Assembly: GCA_900769555.1 (NCBI GenBank)
Contig: CAAGHA010000043.1
Location: 1-64,000, forward strand
Direction of reading: 5' to 3'
Length of the DNA: 64,000 nucleotides
From: Bacteroidales bacterium
GTDB taxonomy: Bacteria > Bacteroidota > Bacteroidia > Bacteroidales > Paludibacteraceae
Shown here: piece by piece, positions 23,555 to 38,500 of the stretch
How positions within the stretch are numbered: position 1 is the first letter of the stretch
How the letters are laid out: every line of letters begins with the position of its first letter
Position numbers and translations under genes: made by a program
Notes under the pieces: model-generated
Told to the model about the DNA's origin: nothing
Database searches by the model: none
What the model saw: only the letters and a program-made list of their open reading frames with translations

Positions 23555-26500
23555 ATGGAGCGAATGAATAAGACAATTTACAAACATACGAACCTATACA
23601 GCATTCTTAAAGTAGTATTAACCCTTCTATTTGTAGGAGGTACGTTAGTTTCTACCCTATACGCAAAGAATGAAGACACCCCTAACCTAGACTTCAGCAA
23701 AGGTACTTGGGAAGGTTGGACTCGGTATTATGGATATTATGGACCGATAAATATGTTTACACCTACAAATGGGAATGTGGTTTCTAATAGCTTAGATGCA
23801 AAAGACGTGGATGCTACAGATATATGGACATTGAAAGATGATCAAATCTCCGGCACTAGTTTCGGTATGTTTGAAATTGTCAGTTCCAGTTCCAACGACA
23901 ATAATTTAGCTTGTGATAATCTCAAATTGGTACCGGAGGGAAGTACTCACTCAGCAAGATTAGGAAACATGGGAAATCCGGAAATTTATCCTACAACAAA
24001 TATTGCAAAAGGGTGGTATCGTCGTGCGATGGCCGAACGTATGACTTATAGCTTTGTGGTAACCGAAAACTCTACACTATTGACATACAAATATGCGGCA
24101 ATTATTCAAAAAGACTCTGAATACGATTCATACCACGATGAAAGTGAAATGAAACCTTTTACCGTAACAATAACTTCCAATGGGAACGAACTATGCAACT
24201 CTGTAAAAATTGAAGAAGATTCAGATTTAGAGAAAGCATCAACACAACAACAAACCGGAACTTATCAAACGGTATGCGTTGAGTATGGAAAATGCAATGA
24301 ATATAGCTCTACCAAGTACTATTTTAACAAAAATCTATCAAACGGAGTGATTCAATACTACTATATGAATGGTAATAGGAAAAGGACATTCGATGATACT
24401 GAAAATGCCATGGTATATGATGAAGAAAAAAAATACTACAAATTATGTACAAAAAGGGAGTGTTTAGTTACCGATAAAATATTCATACCGGATGATAAAG
24501 TATATCCCTGCTATCAATCCAATCTGACTCAGGAGATATTGGGTGAAATGTACTACAAAGCATGGACTACAATCACATACGATTTGAGAGATTATATCGG
24601 TCAAACCGTCACTATCGATGTACAAAATCGAGATTGTTTGGAAAGGGATTGGGTGTGTGAGAGTTGTAATCAATATGGAACATTAAGTAACGTTACACCA
24701 TCATCCGATGTAAGAGGACGTGCTCAGTGTGCAAAATGCAATGCAACAAAATATGTAAACAAGTACACTATGGCCGGTTTTCACCGCACTTACGGGTACT
24801 TCACAGCAGAAACCTCTAAAATGGAGTTAACCGTACAAAACTGCGGAGATGGAAGTGATGCCAAGATTACGGCTCCGGAAGGGTTTGCCTCATACGAGTG
24901 GAAAGATCCGTATGGGAATACATTAGATACAGAAGATGGACATCCAAACGTAGCTTTAGTATCCGAAAACAACATAAAACCCAACCAAGACTACACTTGC
25001 ACGATGAGAAGTGCCGATCCGGATTGCGAACCTATCGTAGAGAAATTCAGACTAAACAATCCGCCAATCAATATAGATTTTACAGCCGATGTGGCTTGTT
25101 ACAACGAGGTGCAATTTACAGACAAAACAGAGATTCTTCCTGTAACCATTGATGGAGAAGAGGTAATCTACGATTCTATTGTAAACCGAGTATGGTCATA
25201 TGAAGAGGGAGGAAAAACCATAGAAATAGCAGAAACGAGTCCTTTAATTCAATTTAATTGCGAAAACAATTCATCATGTACCTACGAGGTAAAATTAACC
25301 ATTTGGACAGCGAACGATTGTAAACGAGAAACAACAAAAGTAGTAACAGTCAAGCCACGTCCTGAAGTTAAATTAACAGGAGAAGAGACACTATGTTTCG
25401 GACTAAGTACACCAATTCAATTAAGCAACTACATTTTTGATGACAATACCTATTTTTGGTTGAACGAGACAGGAGACACCCTATCTCAAGGAAGCGGAGA
25501 AAGTTATAGGACATACATGGCAAAACCCACGAACGGAACAGCCACCTATACATTACGAATAGAAAGAAAAGAAAAAACATTACTAAATAATGAAAGAATA
25601 TGTCGTTACATTGGAGACCATAGTATCACAGTAAAGGAGACACCCACAGTAACAGCAACAGCCAACAATGTCAGATTTCCTATTATTGACGGAGTAGCAG
25701 TCAAGGCAATCGACATCTGTGCAAAAGCACCTGCAAAAATTAATGCCACAACCAACATGGATTGCGACATCAGGTGGTTTGAAGACCCTGCCGTAACATT
25801 AAAAGAGTCAAACAAAACAAACCTTAGCGATTTTGAATACAAACCGGAACAAGATACAAAAATATACGTAGAAGCGACATCAACCAATGGATGTAAAGCT
25901 TACGATTCCATATACATCGACACCTTATCTATACCCAATATAGAAATAGACGGACCCGAAGAGATTTGTTCAAATGTAACACAAAAATACATAGCAACCG
26001 GAGACGGAAAACCGGATAGTTATGTTTGGACAACAGCAGAAGGAAGCAACTTTCAGATGCCGGAAATCTCAGTATCCATTCCGGAAGCAGAAGGAGTCAA
26101 CTCAAAAAAATATACCTACACCCTATTAGGAGTTGGGAATAATGGATGTAGCAACACCATTACCAAAGAGATTATAGTCCATAACCCACCAACACTAAAC
26201 GTAGAAGGAAGTACACAAATCTGTGAAGATGGAGAAATATCTTTATCCGTCAGTGGAGCAGATAGTTGCAACTGGGATAATCAAAAAATCACAAAGGAGA
26301 ATGAGATAATGACTGACACTCCTGAGATTACCAGAAAAAGTTACGTGGTATATGGATACAAGAAACACACAACAGCCATATGCCAAACTCAAAGAGAAAT
26401 TCCGATAACCATTCATAGTAAACCTAACGTTACCATATCCGGAATTACCGACATTTGCGAAGGCGGAAGTGTTACATTAAATGCAAGTGGAGCAACACGA

Positions 26501-29500
26501 TACAAGTGGGAAGAAAACAGTAGTGCGAACGGTGCATCAATAACAGTTACACCAACCGCAGACACCACCATATATCATGTTATAGGATACACAGACATCA
26601 CGACAATAACCCCTACCCTCTCATGCGAAAGCAATGCTGAGGTAACAGTTGTTGTACATGGAGAGCCACAATTTTCCCTAAGTGCAGAACCGGAAGAAGT
26701 GTGCGAAGGAGATCAAACCACCATTACCCCAACAGCCCAAGAAGGATATGAAATCACCTCGTACCAATGGGACAATGGAGCATTAAACAACACATTAACA
26801 ACCAACGTTTACACCACCCAAGAATTTGGTGTAACAGCCACCGACCGCTACGGATGTACAAGTCACCAAGCAATAGAGATAAAGACCAAACCGTATCCTA
26901 CACTAACAATCAGTAATAACGGTCCGATTTGTGAAAACTCTACCGGTACAATCTACGTAGAAGGAGCCGATGAATACAGTTGGATACACGGAGAAGAATC
27001 CGGCACAGTACAAGGAGTGACCAACCAAAAAGGTCAATTTACACACGAACCCAAAGGAACAGGGTTGGTATTCTATCAAGTAACCGGAACAACCAAAGGA
27101 TGTAGCACAATAGAACAAACTGCAATAGAGATATCCGAAGCACCCGCATTAGCCATCACCGGATATGAAAACGGTGTATGTGTCGGAGGAAGTGTAACCC
27201 TTACCGCAAGCGGAGGCGCAGCAGGAAAAACATATAGTTGGAGCGGAGATATTTCCGACACAATAATTAGCGGCAACTTAAACCAAAAAATCAGCATCGA
27301 CGCAAACAAAGCAGGGAAATATAACTTTAAAGTTGTTGGAGCAGATGCAAAAGGATGTCCGGGCATAGCCTCTATCACATTAGAAGTATATGAAAATCCG
27401 ACGATTGTTATAACCAAAGATGATGAAAATAGTTATTGCGAAGGAACAAACGTAAAATTGAGTGCAGAAGCACCCAATACCAACATTTTCAACTGGACAT
27501 TAAAAGATGAAGATAACAATAGTTTAGGAGATGCAAGCGGAGCAAACATCAACTTACCATTGCAGGAAAACACATTATTTATTGTAGAAGGAACAGATAT
27601 CAACACATGTAAAGGAAGAGATTCAATCCTATTAAAAACAAAACCCTACCCTACGTTTAACATCGAAGGAGAGAATTACATCTGTTCAGGAAGCAATATA
27701 ACCCTAACAGCAAATGGAACAATCGGCACCCAATACCAATGGGAGAGAAACGGACAAACCACAACAGGAGAGGAATTTACCGACACACCTGATTACAGCA
27801 CATTAGGGTCTAACTACAATATTGACATAACAGGAACATTAGATGGTTGTGAATTAAAGAAAAACTTCAGTCTGGACATCATTACACCACCAAACATCTT
27901 TATCTCCGGAAACAATGTATATTGCGAAGGAGAAACAGTAGAATTAACCGCCAAAGGAGGAGTAAGTGGTGAATATGTATGGGAAGACAATAGCAAGAAG
28001 AACACCTTTACCACCACAGCCACACCCTCCCAAACCAGCTTTAAAGTAAAAGGTCAGGACAACAAAGGGTGTTTCAACGAAGCGACATTCAACATTACCA
28101 TAAAATCAGCACCAAATGTAGAGATTGTAGAACCACAAACCACAGCAATATGTAAAGAATCCACCATAAAATTGGAGGTAAAAGGAGCAACAACCTACAC
28201 ATGGGAAGAGGTCATAGATGAAGAAAGCAATGAGTATTCATGTACCAACTGTGCGAGCATCAATCCACAAATCAACTCAGACGTTACCTACATAGTAACC
28301 GGGAAAGATGGAGAAGGATGTACAAATACTGATACCATAAAAGTAACGATGAAAGAGATTCCTGAAATCGAAATAACAGGAGAAAACGTTGTTTGTATGG
28401 GAACAGATGTTACATTAACAGCCCAAAACAAAAACGAAAAAACGACTATTACAAATTGGGAATGGTCTGAGAGTGACACAGATGATAAAAATGAAACACT
28501 CATAATAGAAAATGTTATCAGTAAAAAATCGTACACAGTAACAGCCAAGTCCGATGCAGGTTGTGAAAAACAAGCGAGCAAAGAGATTGATGTCTATACC
28601 CCACAAACCATTGGTATAGACAATGGCAAAGGGTATATTTGCGAGGGAGGAAGTATAACAGTCAATGCCATAGGAGATAGCAATTTAGAATATACATGGA
28701 AAAGAAGCGACGATGCAAACTGGGAAAAAACAGGAACAAGTATCACTCTAACCGACATCAACAACAACATAAATATATCACTATCAGCCGAAGATGGAAA
28801 CGGCTGTAAAACAAACGCAGATACAAAAACAATTGAAAAGTATGCCAATCCAATTGTAACCATTTCAGCCGACAATAATGGAAATCTTTGCGAAGGAGGA
28901 TCCATCAAATTAACCGCAGAAGGAAATACCTCAATGAGACAATCAGAATGGATATGGTATAACGAAGAGAAAAACGACATAAACAACAAAGTATCTACAT
29001 TACAACTAAACAATATTACAGAAAGTACCATCTATTATGTAAAAGGAGTGGATGTGTATGGTTGCGAATCAAATCTTGAAAGTTACACAATATCCCTACA
29101 AACAACACCAAAGGGAACGATTGTTGGATTGGATACCATCTGTAAAAACAATGAAATTACATTACACGTAGAAACCGATGCCAACAATAGTATCGAATGG
29201 AACACCGGAGAAACGACAAACAATATAACTCAGACATTGACAATTGCAAAAGAGTACACCTTTACAGCCACATTAAACAATGGAGCATGTAGCAACACCA
29301 TTACCAAGAAAGTGGTAGTCAATGACAATCCAAAAGTAACATTAACAAGTGTTAGCGGAAAGAGCAGTGTGTGCGAAGACGAATCTATACAGTTAAAAGC
29401 AGAAGGATCAGAAAATGTCACTTATCAATGGAAAGATTCAGAATCCACAACCAACATAGCCGAATTTAAACCTACAAGCGGAGCAACCAGCATAAAGTGC

Positions 29501-32500
29501 GAAGTTACAGTAACCGAAAACAGTACAAACTGTAGTAGTAGCGCCAACTTCAATGTAACCGTAAATACCAAGCCGGTACTATACATTAATGAAGTTATCA
29601 ACGGAGATAGTTCTGTTTGTGAAGGAGAGGTTATCACATTAAAAGCAAGCGGATTATCAACAAAGAACTACGATTGGTATGTTGACAATGCGATTGTAGG
29701 AGGAAGTGAAAATTACAATCCTAACGTACTAAAGGAGACTGTTTTCAGTGTAAAAGGCGTAGACGAAAACGGATGTCAAGGAGAGACAAACTTCACAGTT
29801 AAGACAAAACCATATCCAACATTCGAAGTAAAAAACAGCACCATCTGTAGTGGCGAAGAAGCAGAAGTAAAAATAACCAATGGAAATGCAGAACACTACA
29901 CATGGAAATGGGGGAACGAAGAATATGTAGGAAAAGAAGGCGAAACAATATACAAAGAGAGGTTATCAACCAGTAAAGTATATACTATCTTTGGAACATT
30001 AAATGGATGTAAAACGCCGGAGGGTAAAAATGTAACTGTAACAGTTAAATCCCTACCAACCATTGCAATTGAGTCCAACCCACTATCCAAGGAGATATGT
30101 CTTAACGAAAGCGTAATATTAAACGCATTAGGAGGAGAAAATGGCAAATACAAATGGAGTGCCGGAGAAGGATTAATAGCAAGCGAAAATATTGATCAAG
30201 TAATAGCAACCCCTACGCAAAAAGGAACATTCACTTACCAAGTAATAGGAGAAAAAGATGGATGTAGCAATCAAGCAAACATTAACATAACCGTTAATCC
30301 ATTACCAGAAGTAGAAATAGAGTCCCAGAACACATCTGTATGTATAGGTGAAAGTATAACATTGACAGGAAATGGAGCGACCAACTACACATGGAGTACA
30401 GGAACATCTACGTGGAATGGAGCATCCATCTCCCCTATCATCAACGAAAGTACCAACTTTACACTAACCGGAACAGATGGGAAAGGATGTCAAAGCAAAC
30501 CAAAAGAGATAACAATCAGCACGAAAGAAAAACCAACTGTAAGTTGGGAAAAAGTAGAAGTCTGCGAAGGTGGAGATGCAAAAGTTGTAATTGAAGGAGC
30601 AGATAACATCACTTGGAAATATGATGGAACAACAACAGGAAACGAAAGAACATTCACTAATGTAACAGAAGAAAAGACCTATCAAATTACAGTTAGCAAA
30701 AACGACTGTAGCAAAGACACCTTCATTACCATTTACGTCAACAAGTTACCAACCATCTCCCTTACCAATAATTTAGGAGAGAAAAATGGAGTTTGTATAG
30801 GAAATGAAGTATCCATCAAAGCTTCAGCAGACAATTGTGAGTTCAGATGGAAGACCGGAGGAGACAACGTTACACTATCAGGAAATAACAATGAGACACT
30901 AAGTTTCCGTCCGAAAACAAGTGGGACAAAAGAGTATTATGTTGTTGCACAAAACAAAACAACCCAATGTATAGATTCTGTTAATTACATATACAATGTA
31001 TATGACAATCCGACAAATACAATAACCGGAACAGGTATCACATGTATCAATAGCACGGTACGATTAGAATCTGAAAAGAAAAACTTTGTCAACTACTCAT
31101 GGGCAGAAAGTAGTAATAAACAATACATTATCAACACCCAATCAGAAGTTGAAGTAGCCATAGATTCAGACAAAGAGTATCAATTGGTTGTTACCGATCA
31201 AAACGGCTGTACCGATACATCATTATACGAAGTTAGAGCGATTGCCTACCCAACATTTGAATTTAAATATGACACAATCTGTTCAGGAGAAAAAGGAAAA
31301 ATAGAATTGACAAACATTGTACCAAACAATGCAAAAGTCAATTGGTCGTGGAATGGAGGATTATTAGCAAATGAAAGTAGCATTATCGAGCAAACACTAA
31401 ATGGAGATACCGAATTTACAGCAAGTGTCTATACATCAATCGATGAAGTAAACAAATGTGAAACAAACAAAGTTTTCACCGCTGCGGTACACCCTACTCC
31501 TAACTTTACCATTCAAAGTAACAGAGACAATGATGAAATCTGTGAAAAAGAAACCATCACTTTAACAGCAAGTGATGCAAGTTATAGTTACCAATGGAAA
31601 GTAGGAGAACAAATTGTTGCAGAGGATGAGCAATCAGTAACAAAAGCTCCATCAGAAAATACAACCTATAATGTAATTGCATCCAATGCAAAAGGATGTA
31701 CAACAACCCTTAAAAAAGAAGTAATAGTAAATAAATTACCTGAATTAAGCATCGAAACAACAGGAGCAGCATGTCCTGGCAATACAATTACGATAAAAGT
31801 CTCAGGAAGTGATGATATAGAGTGGTTAAATAGTGAAAAAATATCCATCGGAAACAAAACAAATGACTTGAGCGTAAAGATTGAAGACGGAGGAAATAAA
31901 GACACCACATTCTATGTTGTTGGAAAGAGCAGTAAAGGTTGTTCTGTAACCGAAAATGTACAGATTACAAAATTGACCAAACCAAATTTAATATTTAGTG
32001 GCAAAACAGTTATTTGTGAAAATAATATTCCGAAGATAAGTGTATCAGGAGCAAGCACATACAGTTGGTACAATGGTGATAATTTAATAGGAAAAGGAAC
32101 AGAACTACCGGAAACCCAACCATTAACCGAAAGTAAAACATACAAAGTTATTGGAGAAGATGGGGCAAATTGTTCTGCAGAAGCATTTGTAACAATCACT
32201 GTAAACAAGACCCCAGAGGTATATATAACAGCATCAAACACTGACAATATATCAAAGACCAACATCTGTTTAGGAGAAACTGTAAAATTAACAGCCCACG
32301 CAGATAATGTAACCTTCGAAGATTGGGAAAATGGAGAATTAATTGTAACAGGAAATGAAGTAGGTAACAAAACCTATACCATTCAAGTAACAGAAAAAAG
32401 CACCCAATGTCCCGGAAGTGCAAAATACGATGTTAACACATTAGCATTACCGGGCGTAAAAATCATCTCAAATGAGAGTGAGGTATGTGAAGGATATACG

Positions 32501-35500
32501 ATTACACTAAGTTCGAATGACGAATATTCAAGTTATCAATGGTACACATTAGAAGGAAATAACAAAATCAATATAAATTCCAACATCAGTTCATGGACTC
32601 AAACGTTAAATGCAACAACAAAATTTATATTAGATGTTACAGATGGTAATAGCTGTAAAAATAGCGACACTACAGAAATCGTTGCTAAAAAGTATCCTAT
32701 TGTAACCTTTGAGGCTCCGGCAGTTTGTTCGGGAACACCTGGAGTAATTAAGGTAACAGCAAGCGATGCCGATACATATAGCTGGCCAAACAATGGAAGT
32801 AATAGTGAAAATATTTGGACAAGCAATGATAATTTGACTAACCCAAAAAGTTTCACCATTACGGTTGGAAAAGCAGAATGCTATAAGACACATAGCATAA
32901 ACATAGGAATTAAGGAGAAACCTAATCTAGCTATTCTTGTTAACGGAGAAAATACCAATGGTAATTCCGTAGAAGTATGCTCTAACAACAATACTGTAGT
33001 ATTAAATGTAACTTCCGATAACAAAACGCTAAATACATACAATTGGACAGTAACAGAAAATAGCGTAAGTACAAATAAAAGTTACACTACTAATCCTACA
33101 GAAAAAACAACCTATAAAATCACAGCTATCGATACAGAAGGTTGTGCAAACGAAAAAGAACAGACCATTGTTGTCAATACACCTGCAACAATCACTATAG
33201 AGGGAGATAAGAGTGTCTGTGAAGATGGAAATGTAACATTAACAGCATCCGGAAGCAAAAATTACAGTTGGTCCGTATCACCGACCGATGGAGCAAATAT
33301 ACGCTATAACAACGATGAAAAAAGCAATGTAACACTTCAAGGAATAAGAAAGAATATAACCCTTACAATTAACGGAATCGACAATAATGGATGTGCAAAT
33401 GAAAAAGTAACACACTTGATTTCTGTTATTAATAAACCTGCATTAACCATCACATCCAACAACGGAAAGATGGAGTTGTGTAGTGGAGAAAACCTTACAT
33501 TGAATGCCACAGCAACGAATGCAACCATCAAATGGAAAAACAACGAAGAAGAAGGAAGTTCGTTCACAACTCCGACATTAAACACATCAGAAAAGAAAAC
33601 ATATAGTTATGATGTCAACTACTATTACGGAGAGAGTGGAACATGTAGTGCCGATACAACCGTAAGCATCATTGTGAATCCACTTCCAATCGTTCAGATC
33701 ACCGGAGATATTGCATTCTGTGATGGAGGGAAAACTACCCTTACAGCAAGTGAGATGTATGGAAATACAAATATGACATACAAATGGGATGGAAATACAG
33801 AGAAAACTAATTCAATCGAGGTTAATCAAACCGGAACTTACAAGGTAATAGGAACCGATGATGTAACCGGTTGTCAAAGTGCAGAAAAAACATACAACGT
33901 CACACGATATGACAATCCGACAGGAGTAACCATATCAGCAGCAGAAGCAACATGTAAAGACTCTCTGATTACCTTAACCGCAACAGGAATCAGTCAAATG
34001 GAATATGAATGGTATCGTGTTGGTGAAAACAACAATGACGTTCATATTGGAAACGGACGAAGTATCGAACAATTGATTTCTGAAAATGTACAATTTAAGA
34101 TCGAAGTAGCAGAACCACACACACAATCCAATGGTCAGATTTTGAGATGCTACGATACAATCTCCTACAATGTAACAGCCATTGATGCACCTGAATTCCA
34201 TTTTACCGGAGAGAGTGTATGTTATGGAGAAAATGCAGAGATCAAGATTAATGGATCCGCAGATGCAGAATACACATGGAACAACTTAAATCACATCGGA
34301 ACAAACTATACAGAAAAGGAGATGAAATCCAACAAAACCTATTCTGTCACAGCTACTCAAAACGGATGTTCAAGAACAAAAGATACAACACTGACTATTC
34401 ATCCACTACCTATCATCAACTCCATCACTGCAGAAGAGAGCGTATGCTTGGATAGTAAGATAACAATAAATTCAGATTGCATGGGCAACGGAAATTTGAC
34501 CTATAGTTGGACAACTGATAACAATGACCCAAGCAGTATCGTTGGAGCAAGCAATCTATCTACATTGGATGTAACTCCAACAAAAGAAGGAGATAGAATT
34601 TATACCCTTGAGATTACAGACGAAAACGATTGTAAAAACAGCAGTAGTATCACTATTGGAACCAAGAACTTGCCTATCATAAACATAAGTGGGAATACAA
34701 CAGTTTGTTACAACAGTGATATTTCATTAAAAGTAGGAAACAACTTGACATTCAATTGGTATGAATACGATGTAACAACAGCAAAAAAAGGTGACCTATT
34801 GATGTCAGGAAACGGAAATGAACCGTTTGTACAAACCATCCAAAAAGATCAATCATTCTACCTTGAAGTAGAAAACGATGAAGGATGTACACAAAGTAAA
34901 GTGGTAGATGTAAAAGTGTTGACATTGCCAGAAATCAAATGGACAGGAAAAGATACCATCTGCATCGGAGATGAGACTGAAATTACTTTCGTTGCCACAA
35001 AATCAGGAGACAAATACAGTTTATTCGACGAAGAAAAAAATACCTACAAAGAGGTATTAAAAGAGAGTTTCTCTCCTACAACCACGACAACATACAAAAT
35101 ACAAGTCGAATCAGAGAATAATTGTATCAATGAAAAAGAACTTGAAATTGTAGTTAACGCACTTCCTGAAATAACCATCAACAACGTAAAAGATGGAAGT
35201 AGCAGTATCTGCTTAAATTCAGAAATTACATTAGAAGCAGGAAGTAATACAAATTGTGATTTCGAGTGGAGTACCGGCTCTACAGCAGATGAAATTATTG
35301 TAAAAGCATCAACAATTGAAGGATATAGTGCCAAGTTGACAGGAACAGATGTCAATGGTTGTAAGAACAGCACCAGCTACAATGTTATTGGTATTGCTCT
35401 ACCTACAATAGAGTTGTCCGGAGATAAAGAAGTATGTAACAACAAAGAAGCATACGTGTCTGTAAAAGATACTAAAGGATATAATTACCTATGGGAAGAT

Positions 35501-38500
35501 AACAACAGCACTGAAAGTGAAAGAAAAGTAACAATTACCAAAGACACAACATTGGTTGTAACATTTACCGATCCGGCAACACAGTGTAGCAACAAAGACT
35601 CGATAAAAGTTATGAATATCGACTACCCTACCTTGAAATTGTCAACAGAAAATATAACGGTATGTTTAGGAGAATCCGTAACTATAAAAGCAGAAACCAA
35701 TGCTACAATGGTGAATTGGACAGGAATACCAACTTCAAACAAGGAGTACACAACCATCGTTGATAATTCCAAAAAGTTGAATGTAAAAGCTAACAACAAT
35801 GGATGCGAAACATCAAAAGAAGTTACGATAAATTATTATAATTTACCAAGCGTAACAATTGCAACATCCGGAATTGTATGTGAAAACAAAAAAGGAACTC
35901 TGAATGCGGAAGCCAATGGAGGACAAGAACCATACAACTACTTATGGAACGATGAAAGTAAAGAGGAATTGTTAACTACCAAGAATCTAACAATAGCAGA
36001 TAACAATTCAGAATACAGTGTTGAAGTTAGTGATAAAAATGGATGTAAAGCAACAGCTACTGCAACAATACAAGTTGCCCCAAATCCGGTAATTACAATT
36101 GAAGCAGAAGAGCAGTCCATCTGTAATGGAGAAAATGTTAAATTAACTGCCAATGGAGCCGGAGACGAAGGAAGCTATATATGGAATACAAATGAAGAAG
36201 GTAGCATAATCACTCCTACAATCGAGAACGATATGACATTTAAAGTAACCGGAACAAATCTTAACGGTTGTGTGGGAGTCTCTGATGAGTTATTGATTAC
36301 CAAGAAAGAACTTCCTGAATTGGAGGTATCAGGAGACCTAACCATTTGTTATGGAGATAGTACAATCATTACCCTATCGGCAGCAGGAACCGGAGAGGCT
36401 AAATTCTATTGGACTGAAGATACTGAAATCGGACAATATACAGAGAAGATTGAATCTGCAAAAAGGACATTGAAACCGACTACAAGAACAAATTATAAAG
36501 TAATAATTGAACAAAATGGCTGTAGCAAAGAAGAAGAGATTACAATCAATGTAAACACATTACCGGAAATACGTATCAGTTCTACCCAAGCAGAAAATAC
36601 CATTTGTTTAGGAGAAAAGATTACATTAACTGCAACCAACGGTTTGACAAACTATCAATGGATGGATAAGAGCGACAACAGCGAATCCGGAACTAGCAAT
36701 CAAGTGATAGTTACACCAATAAAACAGACCGAATACAAAGTGAGTGCACAAGATGGTAACGGATGTATAAATAGTGATAGCATAGTTGTAATCGTAAATC
36801 AAAAACCTGAAATCCAATTAGAGAGTGCAGATGCAGCATGTATCAATTCTTCTTTGGTATTAAATGTAAAGAATGCTGATGGCTACCCAAGTGCAAAACA
36901 ATACAATTGGGTAACGTTAGGCGTCAATAACAGTTCTTCAACCATGACAACCAATCACTCTGCAAATACAACTTATCAAGTAATTGCAACGGCTCAAAAT
37001 GGATGTACAGACACTGCGGAACACTACGTAGAGGTGATTGAATTGCCGGTATTCTCATTGAAGAACAATTCCCCAATCTGCTTTGGAGAGAAAGTTGAAA
37101 TCGGAATTAATACATCGAATGACAATTACACATACACATGGCCAAGCAATGGAACAACTACAGGCGAAGAATGGGTTGAAAGTAATGTTCATGAAGCAAG
37201 TGTAACTGAATATGAGTATAACGTAAGAGGAACAATCACCAAGGTGATAAAAGAAAATAGTTATGAGTGTTATTCGGATGTAAAAACTTCTGTAAAAGTA
37301 AATGAACTTCCGACAGTCAAACTATTAGGAACAACCTTTGTATGTCCTGAAGATGCTACAATCAATCTTTCAGCACAAGGTTCAAACAAAACCACATTTG
37401 CATGGAGTGCAAAAGAGAACTCCGGAAGTATTGCAGGAAACGGAGCAACAGCAGTTGCCTCTCCTAGCGATGCTGAAATATTAGTCTATTATGTAGAGGG
37501 TACCAATGAAAACAGCTGTAAGAATAGAGATAGTATTTCCATTCAAAAAGCAAATGAACCTCAATTTGAAATGGAATCAGACTCTGTAGGTGTTTGTATA
37601 GGAGGAGAAATCGAATTATCTCTATCAACAGGAGATAAGTATGTAGAATCAGTATCTTGGAGTTGGAATGGAGGAACTTCTCACAACAACAGTGTGAAAA
37701 TAACGAATGTAAACTCTAGAATGGTAGTTAAAGCAACCGCAACAGCAGAAAAAGGTTGTACAGCAACTAAGGATTTCATACTTAAACCTGTGGAGTACCC
37801 GAATCTTGAAATTGAAGGTTCAGACTACGTTTGTAAGAATGACACTGCAACCATTAATCTAAGCAATGCAGAACAAATCGTATGGGGAAATACCTATTAT
37901 ACAAATGAGGCAACTATAAATGAGCCTTTAAAGGAAAATAAAACCTATACATTTGTAGCAATTAACAGTGATACAATTAATGGTAAGATTACCACTTGTA
38001 AAAATGATAAAGATTACACTGTTGAAGTTAGAAACCTTCCAATTATTACGCTTGAAAAATTTGATTCGATCTGTCAAGGTGATCTAATTACCATTAAAGC
38101 CAACGTTCAACAAGAGGCTGCACCTTATACATACTATTGGGGTAAAAATGAAACAGGGCAAAGTATCAAATCTAAACCACAACAAGACACTCTATTTAAA
38201 GTTGTGGTAAAAGATGCTAACAATTGCGTGGATAGTATGGAATGTGACGTGATTGTCAACCCTGCTCCAATCTTCAACGTAGCTCCGGTAATAGTCTGCG
38301 ATGGAACGAGAGCTATCATAAACTCCGACAACAACAATTACACCTACCAATGGGAAGGAACCGGAGACTTTAGTAACTTAACCGGTCACACAACATCATT
38401 TGAAGTAACTAGAGATACATCAGTTGTAGTTATAGCTAAAGATGACAAAGGTTGTAGAAAACAAGGATTTGCAGAAATCAGAAGAAAACCTAATCCGAAA

